In this document: positions 53,550 through 62,072 of the stretch, piece after piece | How the letters are laid out: every line of letters begins with the position of its first letter | Position numbering within the stretch: position 1 is the stretch's first letter | Source of the DNA: Pandoraea anapnoica | Lineage (GTDB): Bacteria > Pseudomonadota > Gammaproteobacteria > Burkholderiales > Burkholderiaceae | Assembly: GCF_902459765.1 (NCBI RefSeq) | Contig: NZ_CABPSP010000007.1 | Span: 214,467 to 278,466, forward strand | Direction: 5' to 3' | Length of the DNA: 64,000 nt | The notes under the pieces: generated by a model | Seen by the model: only the letters and a program-made list of their open reading frames with translations | Database searches by the model: none | Told to the model about the DNA's origin: nothing | Translations under genes and position numbers: made by a program

Positions 53550-53996
53550 CTACCGGCCCATGAGCCACCCGACGATCGACGCCCGATGGCCAGACCCTAT
53601 GCGAGTGACTTGATGCAGAACATAGCCAGGAAAAACCACGACGCTCCCTCTTGCTCGAAACGCCGGATCCTTTAGCTCGGCATTGCTCGCATCCCGGAGC
53701 ATGAAGTCTCCTCCTTCGTAACGTCCTCCGTCAGAGAGCATGATGACCACCGTTAGCACTCTGTGCAGTGGCGTGGGAGGATCGTGTGGTTGATCGGCGC
53801 TCGGGGCGCTGTCGCGATGCCAGTTGAAGAAGTCGCCTGCTTTGTAAGTGCTGAATTGCGTGCCCTGCATCTCGGCGATGTCGTACTGCCAGAGATCACG
53901 GTTGGCGAGGCATCCGTAATGAAGGCAGATCCGGGAAATCCAGTGTGCCTTGTCGAAGAATCCGACTTTCGATTTTCTGACCTTGTCGTTGTACAC
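53550..53996 (-). CDS. 2-oxoglutarate/Fe(II) oxygenase, probably 5'-truncated
   Basis: 148 residues from a GTG at 53996. Metal-binding triad of the Fe(II)/2OG family: HxD in FNWHRDS, distal His in VLHQVTRIGSGHRASIVGW, and the 2OG-binding Arg after it; GGDFMLRD is also family-like. Relatives have about 35 more residues. Upstream the frame reads NDHLPTAIALSDAAVESAAAG until a stop at 54090, with no ATG, GTG or TTG start. The gene's original 5' end is therefore probably missing, perhaps cut by the adjacent mobile DNA. It could still be expressed from the GTG, but the evidence is weak. Confidence 0.6.
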   Translation of the reverse strand: MYNDKVRKSKVGFFDKAHWISRICLHYGCLANRDLWQYDIAEMQGTQFSTYKAGDFFNWHRDSAPSADQPHDPPTPLHRVLTVVIMLSDGGRYEGGDFMLRDASNAELKDPAFRARGSVVVFPGYVLHQVTRIGSGHRASIVGWLMGR

Positions 53997-54555
53997 GGGA
54001 CCTGCGGCAGCGGATTCGACTGCGGCATCCGATAAGGCGATCGCTGTGGGGAGGTGATCGTTTTGACACTGCCAGAGAACGGTGGGAGATCAGCCGGAAA
54101 CCCCCGCTGGGTGCGGCTTCTGGCAGTTTTGTAGTGCCAAAGCGGCACCAAATGATTTTGCGAGAAACTGCCGCAAAATGAGTACTTTTTGCGGGGTTTT
54201 TGACACATGCTTGCGCGGGGATTGATAGCGTTCGTGGGACAGCGAGTGCCGGTGGTTCCCACAAGAGGTTCTGTAGGTCAGAAGCCAAGCCCTGTGGGCC
54301 TCGGAGCGCTAGTCCGCGGTTGACCATGATCCCTCGTCGATGTTCGCGACGACCCGGAATATGGGGCTGTCCTGAGGCACACTTCGATCCAATTAAGTGG
54401 CAACTCTGGACGTCCAGCTAGATGGAGTTGCGACTCTCTCGCAAGTGATTGAAATAAAATAGATTTCGCGCTATTTCAACAAAAGGGCTTGGTGCGAGAA
54501 CCGCAACCAAATCGCAACTCTTAAATATCTCAACAAAACGCAACTAAGACGTATC
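53997..54555. other. Host/prophage boundary region with hairpins
   Basis: Several inverted repeats lie between 54060 and 54180: CTGCCAG..CTGGCAG (54069/54120), TGCC-AAAGC-GGCA (about 54136) and TTTTGCG..CGCAAAA (about 54155). No convincing gene. The left end of the prophage should lie here or just to the right. Confidence 0.45.
54400..54546 (+). repeat. Repeated GCAACT motifs near the prophage left end
   Basis: GCAACTCT at 54400, AGTTGC (inverse) at 54426, GCAACTC at 54513 and GCAACTA at 54540. A cluster of short repeats just outside the repressor genes fits transposase-binding sites at a Mu-like left end. The exact terminus cannot be fixed. Confidence 0.45.
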
Positions 54556-55008
54556 TCAGGCAGGCGGCGGGGGATCATTTGCCACGCTGGGGATCTGCTC
54601 GGACGTCATCGCGAGAGCGCAGAATTGCCCTAGGTGTCCCGCATAGCACGATTCAAGATTCGCTAGTAACCGACGCTTGCTGGCACGCACCTCTTTCCTG
54701 TTGGTGCTATCCAGTTGCCTCGTGTGCCGCAAGACTAATAGGAAGCGCAGCGCGAAACTTGCAGCGCACATCTGGAGCGCAATTGGGGCTGGAGGTAGCT
54801 TGTCATCCTGCTCCCAGGCTATCAAAGTAGAAATAGCAATGCCTGCACACGCGGCGCATGTGGCAAGGGAAAAACCAAAGTACGTCCGAGCGGTGCGTAG
54901 CCGCTTGCCGAGCGTCGAGTAGATAAACCCCTTGCCGTGCCGGTCACTTCGCCGCCTAGACTTACGCGGCCTTGCTGGGTTTGGCCTTCGGGCCGCATTT
55001 CCGCACAA
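54556..55008 (-). CDS. Prophage XRE-like protein, possible second repressor
   Basis: 150 residues. The segment LGKRLRTARTYFGFSLATCAACAGIAISTLIAWEQDDKLPP looks like a degenerate XRE helix-turn-helix (about 33-75). A Leu/Arg-rich helical C-terminus follows. It overlaps the 3' end of the upstream repressor gene by 47 bases, so the two are probably coupled. Only the ATG at 55008 is usable. It may help to keep lysogeny, but this is inference. Confidence 0.5.
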   Translation of the reverse strand: MCGNAARRPNPARPRKSRRRSDRHGKGFIYSTLGKRLRTARTYFGFSLATCAACAGIAISTLIAWEQDDKLPPAPIALQMCAASFALRFLLVLRHTRQLDSTNRKEVRASKRRLLANLESCYAGHLGQFCALAMTSEQIPSVANDPPPPA

Positions 55009-55327
55009 CGGCTTTGAGGGTCATTTCAACGGCTTCCTGACCTTCAGGAGACGCTGACCGGAAGTCGGTCAGCATGGCCGATTCGCGGGGTGTCATCGCG
55101 GACGGCTCCATGTGCTGGCGCTGACCGGTCAGGATGTAGACCGTATCCCCGCCGAATGCGGCCAAGTCTTCTAGTTTGTTGAGGGGGATGTTTCCCTTCT
55201 CTACCCAGTTGTAGACGGTATTCCGGGCAGCCCCAAGCATCTTGGCCACGGTGCTGACGCCGCCAAGCCGCTCTACTTCCTCCAACAGCCTCTCTCCGCA
55301 TTTGCCCATAATTTTGCGCGAAAACAT
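54962..55327 (-). CDS. Prophage repressor-like DNA-binding protein
   Basis: 121 residues (an internal ATG at 55309 is an alternative start). An N-terminal CI-type HTH reads EVERLGGVSTVAKMLGAARNTVYNWVEKGNIPLNKLEDLAAFGGDTVYILTGQR. It is divergent from the Ner-like gene. The intergenic DNA contains a perfect inverted repeat (55333-55350) that is the likely operator. It should be the lytic/lysogenic repressor of the Mu-like phage. No autocleavage domain is seen. Confidence 0.65.
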   Translation of the reverse strand: MFSRKIMGKCGERLLEEVERLGGVSTVAKMLGAARNTVYNWVEKGNIPLNKLEDLAAFGGDTVYILTGQRQHMEPSAMTPRESAMLTDFRSASPEGQEAVEMTLKAVVRKCGPKAKPSKAA

Positions 55328-55332
55328 TTACA

Positions 55333-55350
55333 TGCTCAAAATATTGAGCA
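55333..55350. promoter_or_regulatory. Operator-like inverted repeat between repressor and ner
   Basis: TGCTCAA-AATA-TTGAGCA, seven-base arms and a four-base spacer, stands in the 90-bp gap between the divergent repressor and Ner-like genes. Confidence 0.6.
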
Positions 55351-55416
55351 ATAATCAAGTCAACACAGTCACCGACTGAGTGTAATTGAACAAGTTTACC
55401 CGAGAGGTTGATAAAT

Positions 55417-55659
55417 ATGCGCAAGGAGTTCCGGAAAGCAGCCCTTCGAGATAAGGGCTATACGGCGGCGAGGCTTGCCGACGAAATGGGTGTTGGGCGC
55501 TCGATGGTTACTCAGGTTCTCAACGAAAAAGCTACGTCACATCGCATCCAAGTTCGCGCCGCAGAAATCATCGGGAAGTCGTTCGAGGAAGTCTGGCCGC
55601 CGTGCAGCGAGTTCGCGCTGCGGCGTAAGAAGCAAAGCGACGCAGCTGCTGCTGCGTAA
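55417..55659 (+). CDS. ner: Ner-like prophage regulator
   Basis: 80 residues from ATG 55417 (GAGAGG upstream). HTH: YTAARLADEMGVGRSMVTQVLNEKATSHRIQVRAAEIIGKSFEEVWP, the Ner/Nlp type. In Mu, Ner turns down early and repressor transcription after infection. First gene of the rightward early operon, and two bases before a GTG that could open the transposase frame. Confidence 0.8.
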   Translation: MRKEFRKAALRDKGYTAARLADEMGVGRSMVTQVLNEKATSHRIQVRAAEIIGKSFEEVWPPCSEFALRRKKQSDAAAAA

Positions 55660-55697
55660 TTTTGGTGAACATCAGAAATTCGCGAAGCAATAGCGCC

Positions 55698-57848
55698 ATG
55701 CAACGAATCAAATCGCACTATTCCGCCACCGAGCTGGCTGTCATGAGTTTGCCCGGCTTGCCTAGTACGGAGTTTGGCATCCGGAAGCGCGCAGCCAAAG
55801 AGGTTTGGAGCGTGCGGCAACGGAGTAAGGGGAAGGGGTTTGAATATGCGCTCGACAGCCTGCCAGCAGAGGCGCAAGTGGAAATCCGCTATCGTGCCGC
55901 ATCGATGCTGCTTGCTAGCGAGCCGATTGCCGATAGCGAGCCGCTCCGCCGTGAGCGGCAACTCAGCCTGGTCGAAACCGACACGCAGCGCCTGCGTGCA
56001 GATGCCCGCAAGGGCATTCTGTCGATGCTTGATCGCATCATGACGCACTGCCGCGTCTCGCGCGAAGCGGCCATGCATACGTTGCTGACGCAGGCACGCC
56101 TTGGCACGCTCGACGATTACCTGACGGCCATGCTTCGCGCCGCCAAAGATCCGCGCGGCCGCAAGGGCGACGAATTCCCGAGCATCCGTTCGCTCAAGCG
56201 TTATCTGGACCTCGGGAAACAAGGCCGCCTTGCACCAAAGATCTCAAAGGCGAGCTTCGTGATCCCTGTGTGGGCCAAGCTGTTCCTCGAACACTATCAG
56301 CAGCCGCAGAAACCGTCGGTGAATCAGGCCTATCACGAGTTCACCAAGGTATGTGGCGTACAACAGGTCGCCTACTCTATCCCGAGCATCCATCAGGTAC
56401 GCGCGTTCCTGCGCAAGCTCGGCGCGGTGACGTTACAGACCGGGCGGCTGGGCTCACGTGAGCTCAAGAGCATGCTGCCTTTCGTTCGGCGCACGTTCGA
56501 CAAGCTGCTGCCCAACGACATCTGGTCGGCCGACGGTCACACGTTTGATGCGGAGGTACAGCACCCGCTGCACGGTCGGAATTTCCGCCCTGAGATCACG
56601 TCGATCATCGACATCGCCACGCGTCGCGCGGTGGGCATTTCGCTCGATCTTGCCGAGTCGTCGTTTGCCGTGCTCGACGCGCTGAGCACCGCCGTGCTCC
56701 AGTGCGGCGTGCTGAGCATGCTGTACGTCGATAACGGTTCTGGCTACAACAACGCGCTGCTCAAGGACGAAGGCATCGGCGTGCAGGGCCGCCTTGGCTT
56801 TGTCGTCACGCACTCGATCCCCTACAACTCGCAGGCACGGGGTGTGGTGGAGCGGCTGCACAAGACGCTGTGGGTGGCCGCCGCGAAAAAGCTGCCGACA
56901 TACATGGGGGCGGACATGGACCGGCAGGCCAAGCATGGCGTGTACAAGATCACCCGTGCCGCCATCAAGGACGGCGGGGCCACGCCCATGATGAGCTGGG
57001 AAGCGTTCATCGAGTTCTGCCAGGCGCAGCTCGAGGAGTACAACAATCGCCCCCACAGCACGTTACCGGTCATTCGGGATGCAAACACCGGCAAGCGTCG
57101 GCACCTGTCACCCAACGAAGCGTGGGCGGCGCATGTCGCCCAAGGCTGGCAGCCCGACATGCTCGACGAGCGCGATGCGCGCGCGGTGTTTCGCCCGCGC
57201 ATCACGCGTACCGTGGCGCGTGGCGAGGTTCGGTGGCTCAACCACCACTATTCGAATCCGGAGCTGCTCGAATTTCATGGAGACGAAGTACAGGTCGCCT
57301 ATGACATCAACGATGCGAAATACGTCTGGATTTACGCGCTCGACGGCCGCTACATCTGTCAGGCCGAAGCCGGTGCCAACGAGCGGGAGTACATGCCGCA
57401 ATCTGCGGTCGAGCAGGCCCGTGAGAAGCGTGCCGATGCGCGGCTGAAGCGGGTGGACGCCCGACGCGACGAGATCGAGGCCGAGCGGCGCGGCCATCGG
57501 GCGCTGCCGATGCAGACGCCGGACGTGCTGGACATTCCGGGTATCGGTCAGATTTCGCGGGAAGCGTTGCAGGCACGCGTCATCGACGTGCCTGCCGTCG
57601 AAGTCGAGCCGGTCGCAGTGGTCGCGCCCGTGCTGCCGTTAGCGGAAGTCATCGAATTACCGGAGACGGAAACGGAATCGCAGCGATTTGCTCGTTGGAA
57701 GTCGCTCGACCAATTCATTTCAAGCGGTGGGACACCAGACGCGGAGCAATTGTGGTGGCACGGAACGTACCAAGAGAGCAGAGAATTCGCGGCGCAGAAG
57801 CGCCGCGAGGAAGAAGCTGGCGAGTTCCCGCTCGCCAACAACATGTAA
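55698..57848 (+). CDS. MuA-type DDE transposase
   Basis: About 716 residues from ATG 55698 (the frame also opens at a GTG at 55662). The N-terminal wHTH is visible as YSATELAVMSLPGLPSTEFGIRKRAAKEVWSVRQRS. The DDE catalytic core has Asp in DIWSADGHTFD, Asp in MLYVDNGSGYNN and Glu in QARGVVERLHKTLW. A C-terminal beta-barrel and MuB-interaction region follow. It cuts prophage ends and performs replicative transposition. Codon use and GC are similar to the host. Confidence 0.93.
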   Translation: MQRIKSHYSATELAVMSLPGLPSTEFGIRKRAAKEVWSVRQRSKGKGFEYALDSLPAEAQVEIRYRAASMLLASEPIADSEPLRRERQLSLVETDTQRLRADARKGILSMLDRIMTHCRVSREAAMHTLLTQARLGTLDDYLTAMLRAAKDPRGRKGDEFPSIRSLKRYLDLGKQGRLAPKISKASFVIPVWAKLFLEHYQQPQKPSVNQAYHEFTKVCGVQQVAYSIPSIHQVRAFLRKLGAVTLQTGRLGSRELKSMLPFVRRTFDKLLPNDIWSADGHTFDAEVQHPLHGRNFRPEITSIIDIATRRAVGISLDLAESSFAVLDALSTAVLQCGVLSMLYVDNGSGYNNALLKDEGIGVQGRLGFVVTHSIPYNSQARGVVERLHKTLWVAAAKKLPTYMGADMDRQAKHGVYKITRAAIKDGGATPMMSWEAFIEFCQAQLEEYNNRPHSTLPVIRDANTGKRRHLSPNEAWAAHVAQGWQPDMLDERDARAVFRPRITRTVARGEVRWLNHHYSNPELLEFHGDEVQVAYDINDAKYVWIYALDGRYICQAEAGANEREYMPQSAVEQAREKRADARLKRVDARRDEIEAERRGHRALPMQTPDVLDIPGIGQISREALQARVIDVPAVEVEPVAVVAPVLPLAEVIELPETETESQRFARWKSLDQFISSGGTPDAEQLWWHGTYQESREFAAQKRREEEAGEFPLANNM

Positions 57849-57868
57849 CACCAATCAAATCAAGGTGA

Positions 57869-58615
57869 ATGATGACACAACACGAGTCGAAAAGTAAATC
57901 CGCAGCTTCCATTGCGCAGATCGCCAACCTCGGCATGTGCGACATCGCGATTGAGCGCGCGGTATCGCGTAGCGCCAACCTGCCGGGCCTTGTCTGCTTT
58001 TATGGCCCGTCTGGCTGGGGCAAGAGCATGGCCGCGAACTATGTCGCCAACACACGTCGCGCCCGCTACGTGCAAGCGAAGTCTGTCTGGACGAAGAAGC
58101 ACTTCCTGAAGTCGGTGCTGTTCGAGATGGGCATCAAGCCTGCCGCGACGGTGCCGGAGATGACTGACCAGGTCGGCGAGGAGCTGGCGACGAGCGGCCG
58201 CCCGTTGATCATCGATGAGATGGATCACCTGGTCGACCGTAACGCGGTGGAACTGGTGCGCGATCTATACGAGTCGAGCCACGCGCCGATCCTGATGATC
58301 GGCGAGGAAGGGTTGCCTGCCAAGCTAAAGAAGTGGGAGCGCATGCATGGCCGCGTGCTCGCTTGGGTGCCTGCACAGCCGGTCACGCTGGAGGATGCGT
58401 ACAAGCTTCTGCCGCTCTATTGCCCTGGCGTCGAGGTTGCGGAAGACATGCTGGCGAAGCTTGTCGAGCAATCGCACGGATCTGTGCGCCGCGTGTGTAT
58501 CAATCTGGAGCGGTTCCAGGAAGAGGCAAAGGTGCATGGCTTCAGGCGCGTCGATGTTGCCGCGTGGGGCAAGAGAGAGTTGTACACCGGCGATGCGCCG
58601 AAGCGGAGGATCTGA
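57869..58615 (+). CDS. MuB-type AAA+ ATPase
   Basis: 248 residues. Walker A GPSGWGKSMAA, Walker B PLIIDEMDHLVDR, and a sensor-like SSHAPILMIGEEGLPAKLKKW. MuB homologues bind target DNA as ATP filaments and bring it to MuA, and they give target immunity. It starts at 57869 with AAGGTGA, 21 bases after the transposase gene, in the same operon. Confidence 0.9.
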   Translation: MMTQHESKSKSAASIAQIANLGMCDIAIERAVSRSANLPGLVCFYGPSGWGKSMAANYVANTRRARYVQAKSVWTKKHFLKSVLFEMGIKPAATVPEMTDQVGEELATSGRPLIIDEMDHLVDRNAVELVRDLYESSHAPILMIGEEGLPAKLKKWERMHGRVLAWVPAQPVTLEDAYKLLPLYCPGVEVAEDMLAKLVEQSHGSVRRVCINLERFQEEAKVHGFRRVDVAAWGKRELYTGDAPKRRI

Positions 58616-58617
58616 TC

Positions 58618-59238
58618 ATGGCTCGCAAACCTGCAAATTTGGAACTGACCGGCGGCAAGGGGCTGCGCCAGCGCATTTGGGAGGAGATCCGTCGCACACG
58701 CGATGACTTCACGAAACACTCCATTGAACTGGCCACGTGCGTTCAGCCGGAAACGATTAAGACCTACCTGAAATCGTTGGAGCTGGGTGGCGTAATCGCT
58801 GCGGTGGGCGAGCGGCGAGCCGTAGTCGACCGCAAGCATTACCGACTCGTACGCGACATGGGTGTCGAGGCCCCTCGTCTTGACCGGCAGGGCAAGCCCG
58901 TCACGCAATCCCGAGGTACCGAAAACATGTGGCGCACGATGCGCATCATGCCGGACTTCACCCCGCGTGAATTGGCGCTTCGCGCGTCTACGCCGGACAC
59001 GGTTGTTGCCGAAGAGTCAGCGAAGTCCTATGTCAAATGCCTTGCGCAAGCGGGCTATTTGGTTGTCATCGACCCGGGCCATAGCTTCATTCCAGGTAAG
59101 GGAGCGAAACAGGCGCGGTACCGACTGGTGAAGCGAAAGGGGCCGCGCCCGCCGATGATTCAGCGTACCAAGTCCGTCTACGACCCGAACGTCGGCAAGA
59201 TCGTATGGCAGGAGGAACCCAATCATGACGCCTGTTGA
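58618..59238 (+). CDS. Mu-like prophage early protein, winged-helix pattern
   Basis: 206 residues from ATG 58618, with GGAGG upstream and one codon after the MuB stop. It appears to have two winged-helix-like halves: GLRQRIWEEIRRTRDDFTKHSIELATCVQPETIKTYLKSLELGGVI, and FTPRELALRASTPDTVVAEESAKSYVKCLAQAGYLVVI. Probably DNA-binding. Its end overlaps the next gene by 14 bases. Confidence 0.7.
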   Translation: MARKPANLELTGGKGLRQRIWEEIRRTRDDFTKHSIELATCVQPETIKTYLKSLELGGVIAAVGERRAVVDRKHYRLVRDMGVEAPRLDRQGKPVTQSRGTENMWRTMRIMPDFTPRELALRASTPDTVVAEESAKSYVKCLAQAGYLVVIDPGHSFIPGKGAKQARYRLVKRKGPRPPMIQRTKSVYDPNVGKIVWQEEPNHDAC

Positions 59239-59557
59239 TGAGTTGAGATTGCTTCGTGAGGCTGTCGCGGAAGAATCGCAGGCGGTGGTGGCCCGTCGAC
59301 TCGGGGTGTCGAGATCGTCAATCTGCATGCTCTTGAGCGGCAAATATCCGGGCAACACTGCAAAGATGATGGAGCGGGTGCGCACCAACCTCCGGTTTGT
59401 GCACTGCCCGCACGATGACATCACGATTTCCCTCGATGAATGCCGCTCCTTTGCCACTGAGCGGCCGCCGATCAACAAGCCCGAGCAACTTCGGCACTGG
59501 CGGGCATGCCAAAGCTGCCCGAATCGCCCGAGGCGAACCACCGACGCAAAGGAGTAA
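59225..59557 (+). CDS. Prophage HTH protein
   Basis: 110 residues. LLREAVAEESQAVVARRLGVSRSSICMLLSGKYPGNTAKMMERVR is a clear helix-turn-helix of the phage regulatory type. The C-terminus has a CPHDD..ECRSF and CQSCPNRPRR cysteine pattern that may bind zinc. Overlaps the gene before it by 14 bases. Confidence 0.72.
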   Translation: MTPVDELRLLREAVAEESQAVVARRLGVSRSSICMLLSGKYPGNTAKMMERVRTNLRFVHCPHDDITISLDECRSFATERPPINKPEQLRHWRACQSCPNRPRRTTDAKE

Positions 59558-59560
59558 GTG

Positions 59561-59869
59561 ATGAACACTCAATTTTCGGCCAATCTCACGGGCGAAACGG
59601 CTGCGAGCCTCAAGTCCAGTCCCGCGCTTATTCTGCGCACCTTGGACGAACTGGAGGCGAAGGGCTTGGTGGCTTTGGGATTTGAACACACGGTTCACAT
59701 GTCGCCAACTGTGCAGCTCAGGCCAACCCGCGAATGTGTCGCGAAGGTCATGGATGGTACTGCTGTGTATTACGTCGAGTCCTATATCGACGGTGTCCGA
59801 ACCCGGAAAGGTCAGTTTCGGCTGAACAACGTTCGCGTCATCTGGACTGAGAAGGAGGAGATCGCCTAA
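59561..59869 (+). CDS. Prophage early protein, unknown
   Basis: 102 residues from ATG 59561 with GGAG seven bases upstream; a GTG at 59558 is also in frame. KSSPALILRTLDELEAKGLVALGFEHTVHMSPTVQLRPTREC, then GVRTRKGQFRLNNVRVIW. Small alpha-beta protein in the early operon. No family recognised. Confidence 0.65.
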   Translation: MNTQFSANLTGETAASLKSSPALILRTLDELEAKGLVALGFEHTVHMSPTVQLRPTRECVAKVMDGTAVYYVESYIDGVRTRKGQFRLNNVRVIWTEKEEIA

Positions 59870-59926
59870 CCCCAGCCAAACACAATTTTTCAGCAGAAAT
59901 ACGCAACATTTTATTAGGATTACTAA

Positions 59927-60352
59927 ATGACTCACACTGAAACCATCCTCAAATACATTGTGGAGCACCCCGGATCATCGGCGGCCCAGGTCGCTGACGG
60001 CTGCAATCTGAGCATTGACGATATCGGCGACCTGCTTCTCCCGTCCATCGCTAACGGCAAGGTGATCAAGGACGCCCAGGGGCGCGGATCGCTTGTTTTC
60101 TACCACCCGTCCCAATCCCTCGTCAATGAGTTGGGTGCCTCGGTCGCGCCTCCAGCCCGTGGCCGTCCCCGGAAGGCCGTCGCGCAGGCCACGTCTGACG
60201 ACGGCGACTTCTCGTGCGGCTTCTACACGGACGGGCGCTTGTGTATCACGAAGAAGAGCAAGGAGATCTTCCTGACATCCGGCGAGCGTGCGTCGCTCGT
60301 TGGTTTCCTCGACGCCATCAACATCGACCTCATCACTGGAGCTTCGCAATGA
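59927..60352 (+). CDS. Prophage winged-helix-like protein
   Basis: 141 residues. The N-terminal winged helix ETILKYIVEHPGSSAAQVADGCNLSIDDIGDLLLPSIANGKV is followed by a Pro-rich linker (PPARGRPRK) and a small beta domain (GFYTDGRLCITKKSKEIFLTSGERASLVGFLDAI). Probably DNA-binding. Its stop overlaps the next start by four bases. Confidence 0.68.
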   Translation: MTHTETILKYIVEHPGSSAAQVADGCNLSIDDIGDLLLPSIANGKVIKDAQGRGSLVFYHPSQSLVNELGASVAPPARGRPRKAVAQATSDDGDFSCGFYTDGRLCITKKSKEIFLTSGERASLVGFLDAINIDLITGASQ

Positions 60353-60945
60353 CAGTCCAACAAGGCCCGACCATCGTCAATCCCATTTTGCTCCATAGCG
60401 CAGACGAGCTGCGCGCCGAATTGAGCCGGGTCAACGGTGAGCTGATCGCGCATTCGACTCAACTGTCCACGATTCACGGCAAGTATCAGTTGATGGCGTT
60501 GTTCACCAATCATGTCTATCGGCAACATCTGCGCGGCGATTTTCGTGGGGTGGCCGCACTCCTCCAGAGGCAACTTGAAGTCATTCCGGAGGTTCGGGAA
60601 GTGCTCGAAGAGGCGAATGACTTTTCCGACTACTGCCACATCGAGCATTGGGAGAAATCGGCTCGCTCCGCCACTGTCGGTGAGCCTATGCCGGAATACA
60701 AGTCCGGTTTCGAAGACCCTTGGCAACTTGGCGGCGTGGCAGTGCTGCAACTCAAGCTTGACGACGCCCACCGGGCGGGCATTGAGCAGGCATTGCGCTA
60801 CGAGCGACTTGAAGCCTCGCTGAAGACCCTTGGCAACGGCGTGTGGCCATTCGTCACTGCTCACCTTGAGGGTGACCAGGCTGGTGTACTCGAAGCCGTC
60901 GCGACCTTTGTCGAGACATACGTCCGTAGCAGCCCTCGCCACTAA
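60349..60945 (+). CDS. Prophage early protein, unknown
   Basis: 198 residues from ATG 60349, overlapping the previous stop (ATGA). Mostly helical: SADELRAELSRVNGELIAHSTQLSTIHGKYQLMALFTNHVYRQHL, then FRGVAALLQRQLEVIPEVREVLEEANDF. No recognised motif. Translational coupling to its neighbours points to a role in the early phase. Confidence 0.62.
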   Translation: MTVQQGPTIVNPILLHSADELRAELSRVNGELIAHSTQLSTIHGKYQLMALFTNHVYRQHLRGDFRGVAALLQRQLEVIPEVREVLEEANDFSDYCHIEHWEKSARSATVGEPMPEYKSGFEDPWQLGGVAVLQLKLDDAHRAGIEQALRYERLEASLKTLGNGVWPFVTAHLEGDQAGVLEAVATFVETYVRSSPRH

Positions 60946-60970
60946 GTAGGCCGAATTCAGGAGGTATCAA

Positions 60971-61585
60971 ATGGAACAAGAAATTCCCGATGGATTTGCG
61001 TGCGACGCGCATGGTCGGCTTATCCCCAGGGGGATGGTCAAGCCCATTGACGAACTGCGTGACCAAACGGTGCGAGCTTTGGTGAAAGAAGCGCTGCGCG
61101 TTCAGGCGGAACTGATGGAGTACAAGATGCGCGCCTTTACTGATATCGAGGCGTTTGTTGCCGCGAGCTTCGAGCAGTACGGCGTGAAATCCGGCGGAGC
61201 CAAAGGAAACGTCACGTTGATGACGTTCGATGGTCGCTACAAGGTCGTTCGCCAGATCGCGGAACGCATCCAGTTCAGTGAGCAGTTGCAAGCAGCCAAG
61301 GAACTCATTGACGAGTGCCTGCGCGAGTGGACGAAGGATAGCGACGGCAAGGTCAAGGCCATCATCAATGAGGCTTTTCAGGTCGACAAAGAAGGCAACG
61401 TGAATACCGGCCGCGTGCTCGGATTGCGACGTCTGAACATTGACGACCCGAAGTGGGCTACAGCGATGCGCGCCATTGTCGACAGCATTCGTGTGACGGG
61501 CACAAAGCCGTATGTCCGGATCTACGAGCGCGACGAGTCCACGAAAGAGTACAAGGCGATCAGCCTGGATATCGCTGCTATCTAA
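60971..61585 (+). CDS. DUF3164-family phage protein
   Basis: 204 residues. IPDGFACDAHGRLIPRGMVKPIDELRDQTVRALVKEA, then TDIEAFVAASFEQYGVKSGGAKGNVTLMTFDGRYKVVRQIAERIQFSEQLQAAKELIDEC, and RLNIDDPKWATAMRAIVDSIRVTGTKPYVRIYER are the DUF3164 pattern, common in Mu-like phages. Function unknown. GGAGG precedes the start. Confidence 0.85.
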   Translation: MEQEIPDGFACDAHGRLIPRGMVKPIDELRDQTVRALVKEALRVQAELMEYKMRAFTDIEAFVAASFEQYGVKSGGAKGNVTLMTFDGRYKVVRQIAERIQFSEQLQAAKELIDECLREWTKDSDGKVKAIINEAFQVDKEGNVNTGRVLGLRRLNIDDPKWATAMRAIVDSIRVTGTKPYVRIYERDESTKEYKAISLDIAAI

Positions 61586-61601
61586 TCCATCGGAGACTGT
61601 C

Positions 61602-62072
61602 ATGAGTTTGAGCAAAGAGCAGCGGGCCGAACTGGAGGAAGAACTTACCATGCCTTACGGGCGCGTCGACCTGATGTGCGACGGCTTCAAGGTCACGCTT
61701 TCGGTGCAACTGTGGAAACGCCTGGTCTATCGAGTCTTCACCTACGTGAACGGCGAGTATTCGTACCGGTGGGCATGGAACGAATCGCCGTTGCCGGAGC
61801 AGAAATTCCTGCGAAAGTCAGTCCGCAAGGTCTGTTCGGCGAAGACCCGGCGCGCTGCGGAGAAGGCTTGCGGCAAGCGCTACGTGAAGAAGGATCCGTT
61901 CTACAGCGGCACGGTGACGTACTTCATGCCCGACTGGCCGAATGGCCGCTCCGCCATCAATCACCTGTGCAAGGTCTGCGAAAGCGTCGAGGTGGTTACC
62001 CCAAGTCAGCGCACGACGTTTAGCGTGAAACTTGGTGGTGACGCACCCCCTGCTTCGGAGGTGACGCCATGA
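61602..62072 (+). CDS. Prophage hypothetical protein, 156 residues
   Basis: From ATG 61602 with CGGAG upstream. GRVDLMCDGFKVTLSVQLWKRLVYRVFTYVNGEYSYRWAW, then FLRKSVRKVCSAKTRRAAEKACGKRYVKK and HLCKVCESVEVV. A basic, Cys/Trp-containing protein, probably nucleic-acid-binding or structural; family unknown. Four-base overlap with the following mini-gene. Confidence 0.65.
   Translation: MSLSKEQRAELEEELTMPYGRVDLMCDGFKVTLSVQLWKRLVYRVFTYVNGEYSYRWAWNESPLPEQKFLRKSVRKVCSAKTRRAAEKACGKRYVKKDPFYSGTVTYFMPDWPNGRSAINHLCKVCESVEVVTPSQRTTFSVKLGGDAPPASEVTP

Noticed and set aside
54131-54152. GTAGTGCCAAA shared with 63935-63945, considered as phage end repeats
   Set aside because: Only 11 bases match exactly. 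Such a match is expected by chance in 64 kb, and the second copy lies inside the holin-like gene's 3' end.
53896-54327. 144-codon frame across the prophage left flank
   Set aside because: It crosses the inverted-repeat region and partly overlaps the 2OG oxygenase in another frame; composition is not protein-like.
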